Assembly: GCF_000764535.1 (NCBI RefSeq) | Contig: NZ_CP009571.1 | Coordinates: forward strand, 1,054,001 to 1,118,000 | Length of the DNA: 64,000 bases | Reading direction: 5' to 3' | DNA from: Sphingomonas taxi | GTDB taxonomy: Bacteria; Pseudomonadota; Alphaproteobacteria; Sphingomonadales; Sphingomonadaceae | In this document: one piece after another, positions 52,886 through 61,945 of the stretch | Layout of the letters: each line of letters begins with the position of its first letter | Position numbering within the stretch: position 1 is the first letter of the stretch | Translations under genes and position numbers: made by a program | The notes under the pieces: generated by a model | What the model saw: the letters and a program-made list of their open reading frames with translations, nothing else | The model's database searches: none | Told to the model about the DNA's origin: nothing

Positions 52886-55186
52886 ATGATCATCGACATG
52901 CGGGCAGACAGCGCCACCAGCGACGCTTACGCCTCTGGTGAGCACGATCGGATCGGCGGCTATATGGCGGAAAACGAAGGCGAATGGCAGGCCGAGCCGC
53001 TTCCCTGGACGGACGCGGCCGAGCCGGAGTCGCCCCGGTCCGCATGGCTGCCGCCGGTGATCGCGCTGCTCGCCTCGCTGCTCTGGCTGGGCGGCATGCT
53101 GTGGCTGGCGCGCGATCAGCTGCCGTTCCTGCTGCCCGTCGACCTCGCGCAGTTCATCGCCGCGCTCGCGGTCGTGCCGGTGCTGATCGGCATCGTCTAC
53201 CTTCTCGCGATGCGGACCAGCCGGCGCGAGGCGCGGCGGTTCGGCGCCACCGCCGCGGCGATGCGCGCCGAGGCCGCGAGCCTCGAACGCACCGTCGCGA
53301 TGCTCTCGCACGCGCTCGACGGCAACCGCCGCCAGCTCGCCGAGCAGGTCGCGACGCTCAAGACCATGGGCGACACCGCCAGTGAGCGCCTCACGTCGGT
53401 CAGCCGGGGCATGGCCCAGCAAATCGACCAGGCGGAAGCCCACGCCTACGCCCTCTCCCAGGCCGCCACCGATGCGCAGCAGAGCCTCGGCGTACTGCTT
53501 GCCTCCTTGCCGCGCGCGCAGGCCGATGTCCTCGATATCCAGCATCTGCTCGACGATACCGGCCTTGCCGCGAGCGAGCATGCCGCGGCGCTGTCGGCGC
53601 AGCTCGCCGCGCTCGCCGAACGTGGCCGCGAGGCGGAGAACGTCACCGGTAGCGCGGCGCAGAAGCTCGCGGCGCATATCGCCTGCATGGAGGCGACCAG
53701 CGAAACCGCGAGCGCACGGCTCGAAGCCGTTACCGGCAGCATGTCGGACGCGGTCGACGGCCTGCTCGACCGTACTGCCGATGCCGTCGACGAGGCGCGC
53801 AAGGGCATCGCCGTGCAGGGCGAGGCGATGCTGGCGATGCTGCGCGTCAATCAGGCGGCGCTCGACAGCGCCGCGCGCGACAGCGTCGATGCGCTCACCG
53901 AGCGGGTCGCGGGGCTGGAGGACGTGATCGATCGCGTCACGTTGCGCCTGCACGACCAGCGGATGGCGAGCGAGGAACTGCTCGCCGGACTCGACGGCGG
54001 CATCGGGCAGGTCGAGACCCGCCTCGACCAGCTTCACGTGCACGGCGTCGAACGATCGCAGATGCTCGCCGCGTCGATCAGCGCGCTCGGCGGCTCCGCC
54101 GACGCGATGACCGAGGCGTTACGCGCTGGCGACGTCATGGCATCGCGGACGATCTCCACCACCGAATCCTTGCTGATCGCGCTCGATGCCGCGGCGCGCG
54201 AGATCGACGAGACGCTGCCCGAGGCGCTCGGCCGGCTCGATGCCAAGGTCCTGGCCAGCAAGCAGGTCGTCGTCGCCGCCAAGCCCGAACTGCTGGCTTT
54301 GGTCGCCGCCGCGGAAAGCACACACGAGGCGATCGAGGCGATCGCGGGCGTCATCTCCGAGCAGAGCGGCACGCTGGATCAGCTTTCGGGCACCCTGCTG
54401 CAGACGTTGAGCGAGGGGCGTGCCAAGGCGGATGCGCTCGGCATGATGGTCGACGAGACGATCGAACGGACCCACCGCTTCGCCGAGGACGCCGCGCCGC
54501 GGCTGGTCGACGCCTTGCTCCGCGTCCGCGAGACCGCGACGGTCGCTGCCGACAAGGCGCGGGAAACGCTTTCCGCGGTCATCCCGGATGCCGCGGCGCA
54601 ATGGGAGCAGGCGGGCGCCGAGGCGATGCGCCGCGCCACCGGCGACACCGTCGAGCGTCAGGTCCGCGCCATCACCGATGCGACCGGTGAAGCGGTCGAG
54701 GCGGCGACCCGCGCGACCGAGCGCCTGTCCGCACAGGTCCGCCAGATCCTCGAACAGACCGCGCTGGTCGAAGCGAAGATCGATCAGGCACGCAACGAGC
54801 GCGACGAGGCGGAACACGATACGTTCGCCCGTCGCGCCTCGCTGCTGATCGAATCGCTCCACTCGGCGTCGATCGACATCACCAAGGCGTTCGCGCCCGA
54901 AATATCGGACAGCGCCTGGGCGGCCTATCTGAAGGGCGACCGCGGCGTCTTCACCCGCCGTGCGGTCCGCGTGCTCGACCCCGCCGACGCCCGCGACATC
55001 GCCCGGCTGTACGACGACGACGAGACGTTCCGCGAGGCGGTCAATCGCTACATCCACGACTTCGAGAGCATGTTGCGCAACATCCTCGCCCAGCGCGACG
55101 GCTCGCCGCTCAGCGTGACCTTGCTGTCGTCCGACATGGGCAAATTGTACGTGGCTCTGGCGCAGGCGATCGAGCGGCTGCGCTGA
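52886..55186 (+). CDS. Large two-TM coiled-coil protein (TipN-like layout)
   Basis: 766 residues. The N-terminus is a soluble tail of about 50 residues, then two membrane helices near 54-75 and 88-108, then about 500 residues of Ala-rich coiled coil. A conserved-looking C-terminal segment follows (ARRASLLIESLHSASIDITK, then FRENV-like FREAVNRYIHDFESMLRNIL and LLSSDMGKLYVALAQAIERL). This layout resembles polarity factor TipN of Caulobacter, but by shape only. It diverges from the Hpt-like gene, sharing a promoter region that holds TTAACCAA. Function unassigned. Confidence 0.82.
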   Translation: MIIDMRADSATSDAYASGEHDRIGGYMAENEGEWQAEPLPWTDAAEPESPRSAWLPPVIALLASLLWLGGMLWLARDQLPFLLPVDLAQFIAALAVVPVLIGIVYLLAMRTSRREARRFGATAAAMRAEAASLERTVAMLSHALDGNRRQLAEQVATLKTMGDTASERLTSVSRGMAQQIDQAEAHAYALSQAATDAQQSLGVLLASLPRAQADVLDIQHLLDDTGLAASEHAAALSAQLAALAERGREAENVTGSAAQKLAAHIACMEATSETASARLEAVTGSMSDAVDGLLDRTADAVDEARKGIAVQGEAMLAMLRVNQAALDSAARDSVDALTERVAGLEDVIDRVTLRLHDQRMASEELLAGLDGGIGQVETRLDQLHVHGVERSQMLAASISALGGSADAMTEALRAGDVMASRTISTTESLLIALDAAAREIDETLPEALGRLDAKVLASKQVVVAAKPELLALVAAAESTHEAIEAIAGVISEQSGTLDQLSGTLLQTLSEGRAKADALGMMVDETIERTHRFAEDAAPRLVDALLRVRETATVAADKARETLSAVIPDAAAQWEQAGAEAMRRATGDTVERQVRAITDATGEAVEAATRATERLSAQVRQILEQTALVEAKIDQARNERDEAEHDTFARRASLLIESLHSASIDITKAFAPEISDSAWAAYLKGDRGVFTRRAVRVLDPADARDIARLYDDDETFREAVNRYIHDFESMLRNILAQRDGSPLSVTLLSSDMGKLYVALAQAIERLR

Positions 55187-55202
55187 GCCACAGGCACGGC
55201 GA

Positions 55203-55412
55203 TCAGTTGATCGTCGTATGTTCCGGCGAGGATCGATCGTCGGTGAGATCGTCGATCGCCATCGCGATGCGCGCGGCGATATGGTGCCGCCCCTCCTCGT
55301 CCATCAGCACGAGCGCGCGGGTCAGCAGATCGAGCGTCTGAAGGCTGGTCGGGGTCACGCGCGCGGCCTTCCACGATCGGGCGGCCCCGGCGGCCACCCT
55401 GTCCCGCACCAT
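55203..55412 (-). CDS. Small hypothetical protein
   Basis: 69 residues from an ATG at 55412. The N-terminal 20 residues are basic; the rest is helical with TLDLLTRALVLMDEEGRHHI and AARIAMAIDDLTDDRS. No signal peptide. I do not recognise the family. It is convergent with the coiled-coil gene, ending 17 bases from it. A longer frame on the same strand that overlaps the coiled-coil gene is a shadow. Confidence 0.6.
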   Translation of the reverse strand: MVRDRVAAGAARSWKAARVTPTSLQTLDLLTRALVLMDEEGRHHIAARIAMAIDDLTDDRSSPEHTTIN

Positions 55413-55470
55413 AACAGATGCAGGACGCGGAATGCTGGCGGCGAGATGACATCGGCGTCATCTCGCCCGC

Positions 55471-55755
55471 TCACACCGCGTTATACACCGCCTCGCGATT
55501 GAAGAGGTCAAGCATCTGCGGCGTGACCCAGCCGAAGCGGTAATTGGCGAAGAACAGGACGAACAGCAGGGTCGCGACGATCGTCACGCGGATCGCAAGC
55601 CGGCCGAGGCGGAAGTCGTGCGGGGCGCTTTCGGCCTGCCCGGCGACATAGTCGCCCCCCACCTCGCGCGTCGTGCGGACGCCCCAAGGCAGGACAAGGA
55701 AGACCGAAAACGCCCAGAACAGGACGTAGATCGCCAGCATCGACGTCCAGCGCAC
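55471..55755 (-). CDS. DUF1467 family membrane protein
   Basis: 94 residues from a GTG at 55755 (MRWTSMLAIYVLFWAFSVFL). It has two hydrophobic helices and the family segment LPWGVRTTREVG between them. DUF1467 proteins are small alphaproteobacterial membrane proteins of unknown role, commonly found after rnj as here, with a 5-base gap. The second helix runs through RVTIVATLLFVLFFANYRFGW. Confidence 0.87.
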   Translation of the reverse strand: MRWTSMLAIYVLFWAFSVFLVLPWGVRTTREVGGDYVAGQAESAPHDFRLGRLAIRVTIVATLLFVLFFANYRFGWVTPQMLDLFNREAVYNAV

Positions 55756-55760
55756 GGGGA

Positions 55761-57416
55761 TCAGGCCTCGACGATCAGCACGTCGACGATCGGCTTCTTG
55801 CCGGTCCAGCGAGTCGCGACGCGACGTACCGCGAGGCGGATGTCCTCGCGACGCCGGTCGAGCTCGCGCTTCTGGCCCTTCATCGCCTCGGCAGCGGCTT
55901 CGGCGGCATCCTCGACGAACGCGGCGCGATCCTCCTCGACCGGCACGCCCTGTACCCGGATCTGCGGCCGGCCGAGCGCGCGCCCGTCGCGACCGATCGC
56001 CACCGCGACCGAGATCTGGCCGTTGATCGCCAGACGGCGCCGCTCGTTGATCGTCGAGCCGTCCGCCGGCAGGATCACGTCGCCGTCGAGCACCAGCCGG
56101 CCGACACCGGCATTGCCGATCTTCTCGACCTTGCCCGGCAGCAGGCGCAGGATGTCGCCGTCGCTCTGCACGATCGACTGCGGCACGCCCTCGCTCAGCG
56201 CGAAACGGGCATGCTCCATCATGTGGCGCATTTCGCCGTGGACGGGGATCAGCACCTCGGGGCGGATCCACTTGTACATCTGGGCGAGTTCCGGGCGGCC
56301 CGGATGACCGGAGACGTGGACGTGCGCCTGACGCTCGGTAATCATCACCACGCCCTTGCCCGCCAGCGTGTTCTGGATCTTGCCGATCGCCACCTCGTTG
56401 CCGGGAATCTGCTTCGACGAGAAGATCACCGTGTCGCCAAGGTCAAGCTTGATCGTATGCGAGCCGTCGGCGACGCGGGCGAGCGCGGCGCGCGGTTCAC
56501 CCTGGCCGCCGGTGGCGACGATCAGCACCTTGTTCTTGGGCAGGCGCATCGCCGTCTCGGGATCGACCGTCTCGGGGAAGTCGCCGAGATAGCCGGTGGC
56601 ACGCGCGACCTTCAGGATCCGGTCGAGCGAGCGGCCGGTGACGCACAATTTACGCCCGGTCTCCTTGGCCACCTGACCCAGCGTGTGCAGGCGCGCGGCG
56701 TTCGAGGCGAAGGTGGTGACGAGCACCCGCCCCTTGGCCTTGGCAACCTGTTCGGCAAGCCCGACCCGCACCGACGCTTCCGACCCCGACGCGTCCTTGT
56801 TGAAGACGTTGGTCGAGTCGCAGACGAGCACGTCGACACCCGCATCGCCGATCCGGCTGAGCTGTTCGGGGCTGGTCGGCTTGCCGATCACCGGGGTGGG
56901 ATCGAGCTTCCAGTCGCCGGTGTGGAACACCCGGCCGGCCTTGGTCTCGATGACCAGCGCATTGGGCTCGGGGATCGAATGCGACAGCTCGATGAAGCTG
57001 ACGCCGAACGGCCCGATCTGCACGCCGGCGATGCCGCCGTCCTTGCCCGGCTGGATGACGCGCAGCTTGACGCGATTGGCGTTGCCCTCTTCCTCCAGCT
57101 TGCCGCGGATCAGCCCGGCAGTGAAGGGCGTCGCGTAGAGCGGCACGCCGAGGTCCTCGGCGAGATACGGCAGCGCGCCGATATGATCCTCATGGCCGTG
57201 GGTCAGCACGATGCCGACGAGATCGTTGATGCGATCCTCGATGAACGAGAGATCGGGCAGGACGATGTCGATGCCGGGATAGGCCGCATCGGCGAAGGTC
57301 ACGCCGCAATCGACCATCAGCCATTTGCCGGCATGGCCGTAGAGATTGACGTTCATGCCGATCTCGCCGGAGCCGCCGAGAGCACAGAAGAGAAGTTCGT
57401 TGGTCTTGGGAGTCAT
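55761..57416 (-). CDS. rnj: Ribonuclease J
   Basis: 551 residues. It is a metallo-beta-lactamase-fold nuclease with 5' exonuclease and endonuclease activity in RNA maturation and decay. The zinc motif HGHEDHIGALPYL places ligands at His73, His75, Asp77 and His78. The beta-CASP region includes CDSTNVFNKDASGSEASVR, TFASNAARLHTL, ATGGQGEPRAAL and HVSGHPGRPEL. The C-terminal domain ends the protein. coaX is 56 bases upstream on the same strand. Confidence 0.96.
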   Translation of the reverse strand: MTPKTNELLFCALGGSGEIGMNVNLYGHAGKWLMVDCGVTFADAAYPGIDIVLPDLSFIEDRINDLVGIVLTHGHEDHIGALPYLAEDLGVPLYATPFTAGLIRGKLEEEGNANRVKLRVIQPGKDGGIAGVQIGPFGVSFIELSHSIPEPNALVIETKAGRVFHTGDWKLDPTPVIGKPTSPEQLSRIGDAGVDVLVCDSTNVFNKDASGSEASVRVGLAEQVAKAKGRVLVTTFASNAARLHTLGQVAKETGRKLCVTGRSLDRILKVARATGYLGDFPETVDPETAMRLPKNKVLIVATGGQGEPRAALARVADGSHTIKLDLGDTVIFSSKQIPGNEVAIGKIQNTLAGKGVVMITERQAHVHVSGHPGRPELAQMYKWIRPEVLIPVHGEMRHMMEHARFALSEGVPQSIVQSDGDILRLLPGKVEKIGNAGVGRLVLDGDVILPADGSTINERRRLAINGQISVAVAIGRDGRALGRPQIRVQGVPVEEDRAAFVEDAAEAAAEAMKGQKRELDRRREDIRLAVRRVATRWTGKKPIVDVLIVEA

Positions 57417-57472
57417 TTAGGTCTTTCAAAGAATGTGGCGCCCGGCGGGCCGATGGATGGCGCGAGCGCGTC

Positions 57473-58255
57473 TCAGCCGATATGGGCGTTTTGGTACATG
57501 ATCGCCAGCCCCTGTATCGTCAGGTCCGGCTCGATGACGTCGAACACGTCGGTATGCTGTTCGAACAACGTGGCGAGGCCGCCGGTGGCGATGACCTTGA
57601 CCGGGCGGCCGATCTCCGCCTTCATCCGTCCGACCAGCCCTTCGATCATCGCGATATAGCCCCAATAGATGCCGATGGTCATCTGATCGACGGTGTTGCG
57701 GCCGATCACGCTGCCGTTGTTCTTGGGCGCCTCGATCGCGATCCGCGGCAGCTTGGCGGCGGCGCTGACCAGGGCGTCGAGCGACAGGTTGATCCCCGGC
57801 GCGATGATGCCGCCCTTGTAGGCGCCCGAATAATCGCTCGCGTCGAAAGTGGTCGCGGTGCCGAAGTCGATGACGATCAGGTCGCCGTCATGCAGCGCAT
57901 GCGCGGCGATGGTGTTGACGGCGCGGTCGGCGCCGAGGCTCTGCGGCTCGTCGACGTCGAGCACGATGCCCCATTCCACCGGCGCGCGGCCGGCGATCAG
58001 CGCCTCGCTGTGGAAGTATTTCTGGGCCAATACCTGGAGATTGTGCAGCGCGCGCGGCACGACGGTGGCGATGATGACCGCGTCGATCTGGCTGCGGTCA
58101 TGGCCTTCGAGCGCGAGCAACTGGCTGAGCCAGACGGCATATTCGTCGGCGGTGCGCCGCGGATCGGTGGCGATGCGCCAGCGTGCCTTGATCGTCCGCC
58201 CCTCGACCAGCGCGAAGACGACATTGGTATTGCCGGCATCCACCGCGAGCAGCAT
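57473..58255 (-). CDS. coaX: Type III pantothenate kinase
   Basis: 260 residues from the ATG at 58255. It phosphorylates pantothenate in the first step of CoA synthesis, and belongs to the ASKHA fold. Motifs: N-terminal [12 protein letters not shown], the substrate-binding [43 protein letters not shown] and the phosphate-binding [10 protein letters not shown]. It starts two bases after birA ends, and leads into rnj. Confidence 0.96.
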   Translation of the reverse strand: MLLAVDAGNTNVVFALVEGRTIKARWRIATDPRRTADEYAVWLSQLLALEGHDRSQIDAVIIATVVPRALHNLQVLAQKYFHSEALIAGRAPVEWGIVLDVDEPQSLGADRAVNTIAAHALHDGDLIVIDFGTATTFDASDYSGAYKGGIIAPGINLSLDALVSAAAKLPRIAIEAPKNNGSVIGRNTVDQMTIGIYWGYIAMIEGLVGRMKAEIGRPVKVIATGGLATLFEQHTDVFDVIEPDLTIQGLAIMYQNAHIG

Positions 58256-58257
58256 CG

Positions 58258-58965
58258 TCAATCCTTCAGGACAGAAACGTCGGCGGCGTGAATGACATGC
58301 CGCTCGCTCGACGCCAAGCGCAGGATGAGCGCGCCGTCCGCGTCGAGCCCGTCGAACAGGCCGTCGCGCGTGCCGCCGTCCGGCAGTCGCACGCTGAGCG
58401 CGGTGCCGACCGGATGCGCTGCGGCGAGCCAGGCATCGCGGACCGCGGCAAGCCCCTGCCCGCGCCACACCGTCAGCCAGCGGCCGAAGGCTTCCGCCAG
58501 TACGTCGAGGAAAGCCTCCGCAGTCACCACGGCCCCGGCGGCGGCGAGGCTCGTCGTCGCGCGATCGGGAAGATCGGGGTGATGCGCCAGATTGACCCCG
58601 ATGCCGACCACCACCGCGTCCTCGCAGCGCTCGAGCAGGATGCCGGACAGCTTGGCGTCGCCGATCAAGAGATCGTTGGGCCATTTCAGCCGGGCAGCGT
58701 CGGGCAAGAAGACGCTGACGGCTCGATGCAGCGCCACCGCGGCGACCAGCGCCAGCGTCGCAGGCTGGGGATCGGCGGGGCGCAGGTGGACCAACGTACT
58801 GGCGTAGAGATTGCCGGGCTCGGACACCCATTGGCGCCCGAGCCGGCCCTTGCCGGCGGTCTGGCGCTCGGCGCGGAGCCAGAGCCCCTCCTCGGCGCCC
58901 TGGCGCGCGAGGAGGCGCATGTCGGCGTTGGTCGAGCCCGTCTCCGCGACGGTCCGGATCGTCAA
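58258..58965 (-). CDS. birA: Biotin--[acetyl-CoA-carboxylase] ligase
   Basis: 235 residues, without the N-terminal DNA-binding domain of E. coli BirA, so a ligase only. It activates biotin as biotinyl-AMP and transfers it to the carboxyl carrier protein. Motifs: [15 protein letters not shown], the biotinyl-AMP loop [12 protein letters not shown], and [18 protein letters not shown] with [11 protein letters not shown]. It overlaps nuoN by 4 bases, so it is the tail of the nuo operon. Confidence 0.95.
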   Translation of the reverse strand: MTIRTVAETGSTNADMRLLARQGAEEGLWLRAERQTAGKGRLGRQWVSEPGNLYASTLVHLRPADPQPATLALVAAVALHRAVSVFLPDAARLKWPNDLLIGDAKLSGILLERCEDAVVVGIGVNLAHHPDLPDRATTSLAAAGAVVTAEAFLDVLAEAFGRWLTVWRGQGLAAVRDAWLAAAHPVGTALSVRLPDGGTRDGLFDGLDADGALILRLASSERHVIHAADVSVLKD

Positions 58966-60416
58966 ATCGCCGGGAACAGCGCGCGCGCCGCAGCCATCGT
59001 CCAGCCGCCGAGCAGCGGAATCGCCAGATAGCCGAGCGGCGAGACGAAGGCGGCGGTCAGCACGATCAGCCCGCCCTCGACCGGGTTGTTGCCCTTCGGG
59101 AAGGCCGGTGCCGGCTCGTCGAAGTACATCGTCTTGACGACGCGCAGATAGTAGTAAGCGCCGATCGTCGAGGCGGCGATACCGATCACGGCGAGCGGGA
59201 ACAGGCCGGCGCGCACCGCGGCGTCAAACACCGCAAACTTCGCGTAAAAGCCGAACAGCGGCGGGATGCCGGCGAGGCTGAACATGAAGATGGCGAGCGC
59301 GGCCGCAAGGCCCGGGCGGGTGCGCGACATGCCGGACAAAGCCGCAATGCTTTCAACGGGTTGGCCCTCGTCGTCGCGCATCTGCAACACGATCAGGAAC
59401 GAGCCCAGCGTCATCGCGATGTAGATCGTCATATAGATCAGCACGCCCGACACGCCTTCGGGCGTGCCGGCGGCGAGACCGACGAGCGCGAAGCCGACAT
59501 TGTTGATCGACGAATAAGCGAGCAGCCGCTTGATGTTGGTCTGGCCGATCGCCGCCACCGCGCCGAGCAGGATCGAGGCGAGCGCGGCGAAGATCACGAT
59601 CTGGCGCCACTGGTCGGTCGCCGGCCCCATCGCCTCGACCGCAACGCGGACCGCGAGGCCCATCGCCGCCACCTTGGGTGCGGAGGCGAAAAAGGCGGTG
59701 ACCGGCGTCGGCGAGCCTTCGTAGACGTCCGGCGTCCACATATGGAACGGCACCGCGGCGATCTTGAAGGCGATACCCGCGAAGACGAAGACCAGGCCAA
59801 ACAGCAGGCCGAGCGACTGCGGACCCGCATAAGCGGCGGCGATGCCGGTGAACAGCGTGGTGCCCGAGAAGCCGTAGACCAGGCTGATGCCGTAGAGCAG
59901 GATGCCGCTCGCCAGCGCGCCGAGCACGAAATATTTCAGGCCCGCCTCAGCCGAGCGCGTGTCGCGGCGCATGAAGCTCGCCAGCACATAGGCGGCGAGG
60001 CTCTGGAGTTCGAGGCCGACGTAGAGCGTCAGCATGTCGCTCGCCGAGACCATCAGCCCCATGCCGGCGGCGGACAGCAGGATCAGCACCGGATATTCGG
60101 GACGCAGATCGTCACCGTGCGTGCGCTGGAAGAAGTCGGGCGCGATCACGATGCTCACCGCCGCGGCGACGAAGATCAGCACCTTGGCGAAGGCGGCGAA
60201 GGCGTCGGCACGATACAGGCCGTCGAACGCCGCCCCGCCGTAGCTGGCCGGGCCGAGCAAGGCGAGACAGGCGCCGGCGAGCACCGCGACCGCGGTCCAC
60301 GAGACGGCCCGCGTCGACGCCGATCCGCCCCAGGCGGACACCAGCATCAGGACGACGGCGCCCGCGCCGAGGATCACCTCGGGCAGGGTCATGGCGAGAT
60401 TGGCGGCGTAATCCAT
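58962..60416 (-). CDS. nuoN: NADH-quinone oxidoreductase subunit N
   Basis: 484 residues from the ATG at 60416, which shares one base with the nuoM stop. It is one of three antiporter-like proton-pumping subunits of complex I, with about 14 membrane helices. The family core is visible as [18 protein letters not shown] (with the key Glu) and [31 protein letters not shown] (with the key Lys). It is last of the nuo subunits here. Confidence 0.97.
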   Translation of the reverse strand: MDYAANLAMTLPEVILGAGAVVLMLVSAWGGSASTRAVSWTAVAVLAGACLALLGPASYGGAAFDGLYRADAFAAFAKVLIFVAAAVSIVIAPDFFQRTHGDDLRPEYPVLILLSAAGMGLMVSASDMLTLYVGLELQSLAAYVLASFMRRDTRSAEAGLKYFVLGALASGILLYGISLVYGFSGTTLFTGIAAAYAGPQSLGLLFGLVFVFAGIAFKIAAVPFHMWTPDVYEGSPTPVTAFFASAPKVAAMGLAVRVAVEAMGPATDQWRQIVIFAALASILLGAVAAIGQTNIKRLLAYSSINNVGFALVGLAAGTPEGVSGVLIYMTIYIAMTLGSFLIVLQMRDDEGQPVESIAALSGMSRTRPGLAAALAIFMFSLAGIPPLFGFYAKFAVFDAAVRAGLFPLAVIGIAASTIGAYYYLRVVKTMYFDEPAPAFPKGNNPVEGGLIVLTAAFVSPLGYLAIPLLGGWTMAAARALFPAI

Positions 60417-61945
60417 CAGTGAGCAATTCCGTGGGCGGCAGGCGCCGTGGCGAGGGGCTTGCCGGCAGTCGGCTGGGAATCGGAGACGGGCGTCGCGCGA
60501 TCGATGCGGGCGAGCAGCACGCCGACATCCTTGCGCATCGGCGCCATGAAGCTCTCCGGATAGACACCCATCCACAAAGCGACGGCGGCGATCGGCGCGA
60601 GCAGCCACAATTCGCGATGCGACAGATCCTGCATCTCGCGCACATCGTCCGACTTGATCTCACCGAAGACGACGCGACGATAGAGATACAGCATATAGGC
60701 CGCGCCGAGGATGATGCTGGTCGTGCAGAGCAAGGCGATCCAGGTCGACACCTGATAGGTGCCCATCAGCGCCAGGAATTCGGCGACGAAGCCGCTGGTT
60801 CCGGGCAGGCCGATCGACGCCATGGTGAAGAACAGGAAGAAGAGCGCGTAGCGCGGCATGTTGATCGCCAGACCGCCGTAGCGGCTGATCTCGCGGGTGT
60901 GCAGCCGGTCATAGATGACGCCGACGCACAGGAAGAGCGCACCCGACACCAGCCCGTGGCTGAGCATCATGATCATCGCGCCCTCGATCCCCTGCCGATT
61001 GAAGGCGAAGAGGCCGATGGTGACGATCGCCATATGCGCGACCGACGAATAAGCGATCAGCTTCTTCATGTCGGACTGCACCAGCGCGACGAGCGAGGTG
61101 TAGATCACCGCCACCGCCGACAGGCCGAAGATCAGCCAGGTAAGCTGGCCCGAGGCTTCGGGGAACATCGGCAGGCTGAAGCGCAGGAAGCCGTAGCCGC
61201 CGAGCTTAAGCAGCACGCCGGCGAGGATCACCGACCCCGCGGTCGGCGCCTGCACGTGCGCGTCGGGCAGCCAGGTATGGACCGGCCACATCGGCATCTT
61301 CACCGCGAACGAGGCGAAGAAGGCGAGCCACAGCCAGGTCTGCACGTGCGCCGGGAAGTCATAGGCCTGCAACGCCGGGATGCTCGACGTACCGGCGGTT
61401 TGCGCCATGTAGAGCATCGCGATCAGCATCAGCAGCGAGCCGAGCAGCGTGTAGAGGAAGAATTTGTACGAGGCGTAGATGCGGTTCACCCCGCCCCAGA
61501 TGCCGATGATCAGATACATCGGGATCAGCCCTGCCTCGAAGAACAGGTAGAAGAGGAACAGATCCTGCGCCGCGAAGGTGCCGATCATCAGCGTTTCGGT
61601 GAGCAGGAACGCCGCCATATATTCGGGCACGCGATTGGTCACCGAGCGCCAGCTCGCGCCGATGCAGATCGGCATCAGGAACACGCTGAGCATGATGAGC
61701 ATCAGCGCGAAACCGTCGATGCCGAGATCCCAGCGGAAGAAGCCGAACGCCGGGCCCTGCTCGACGAACTGCCATTGCGCGCCACCGATATCGTAATTGG
61801 CCCACAGCAGGATGCCGAGCGCCAGATCGACGAAGGTGGCGGCCAGCGCCAGCATACGGGCGGTGGCGGCGGGGACGAACAGGCAGGCGATCGCCGCGAG
61901 CGCGGGGATCAGCAGCATGATCGAGAGGATGGGCAGCCCGCTCAC
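60416..61945 (-). CDS. nuoM: NADH-quinone oxidoreductase subunit M
   Basis: 509 residues, about 14 membrane helices. It is the middle antiporter-like subunit of complex I. Hallmarks: [20 protein letters not shown] with the key Glu, [31 protein letters not shown] with the key Lys, and [20 protein letters not shown]. An ATGA overlap links it to nuoL and a TGATG overlap to nuoN, so the three subunits are translationally coupled. Confidence 0.97.
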   Translation of the reverse strand: MSGLPILSIMLLIPALAAIACLFVPAATARMLALAATFVDLALGILLWANYDIGGAQWQFVEQGPAFGFFRWDLGIDGFALMLIMLSVFLMPICIGASWRSVTNRVPEYMAAFLLTETLMIGTFAAQDLFLFYLFFEAGLIPMYLIIGIWGGVNRIYASYKFFLYTLLGSLLMLIAMLYMAQTAGTSSIPALQAYDFPAHVQTWLWLAFFASFAVKMPMWPVHTWLPDAHVQAPTAGSVILAGVLLKLGGYGFLRFSLPMFPEASGQLTWLIFGLSAVAVIYTSLVALVQSDMKKLIAYSSVAHMAIVTIGLFAFNRQGIEGAMIMMLSHGLVSGALFLCVGVIYDRLHTREISRYGGLAINMPRYALFFLFFTMASIGLPGTSGFVAEFLALMGTYQVSTWIALLCTTSIILGAAYMLYLYRRVVFGEIKSDDVREMQDLSHRELWLLAPIAAVALWMGVYPESFMAPMRKDVGVLLARIDRATPVSDSQPTAGKPLATAPAAHGIAH

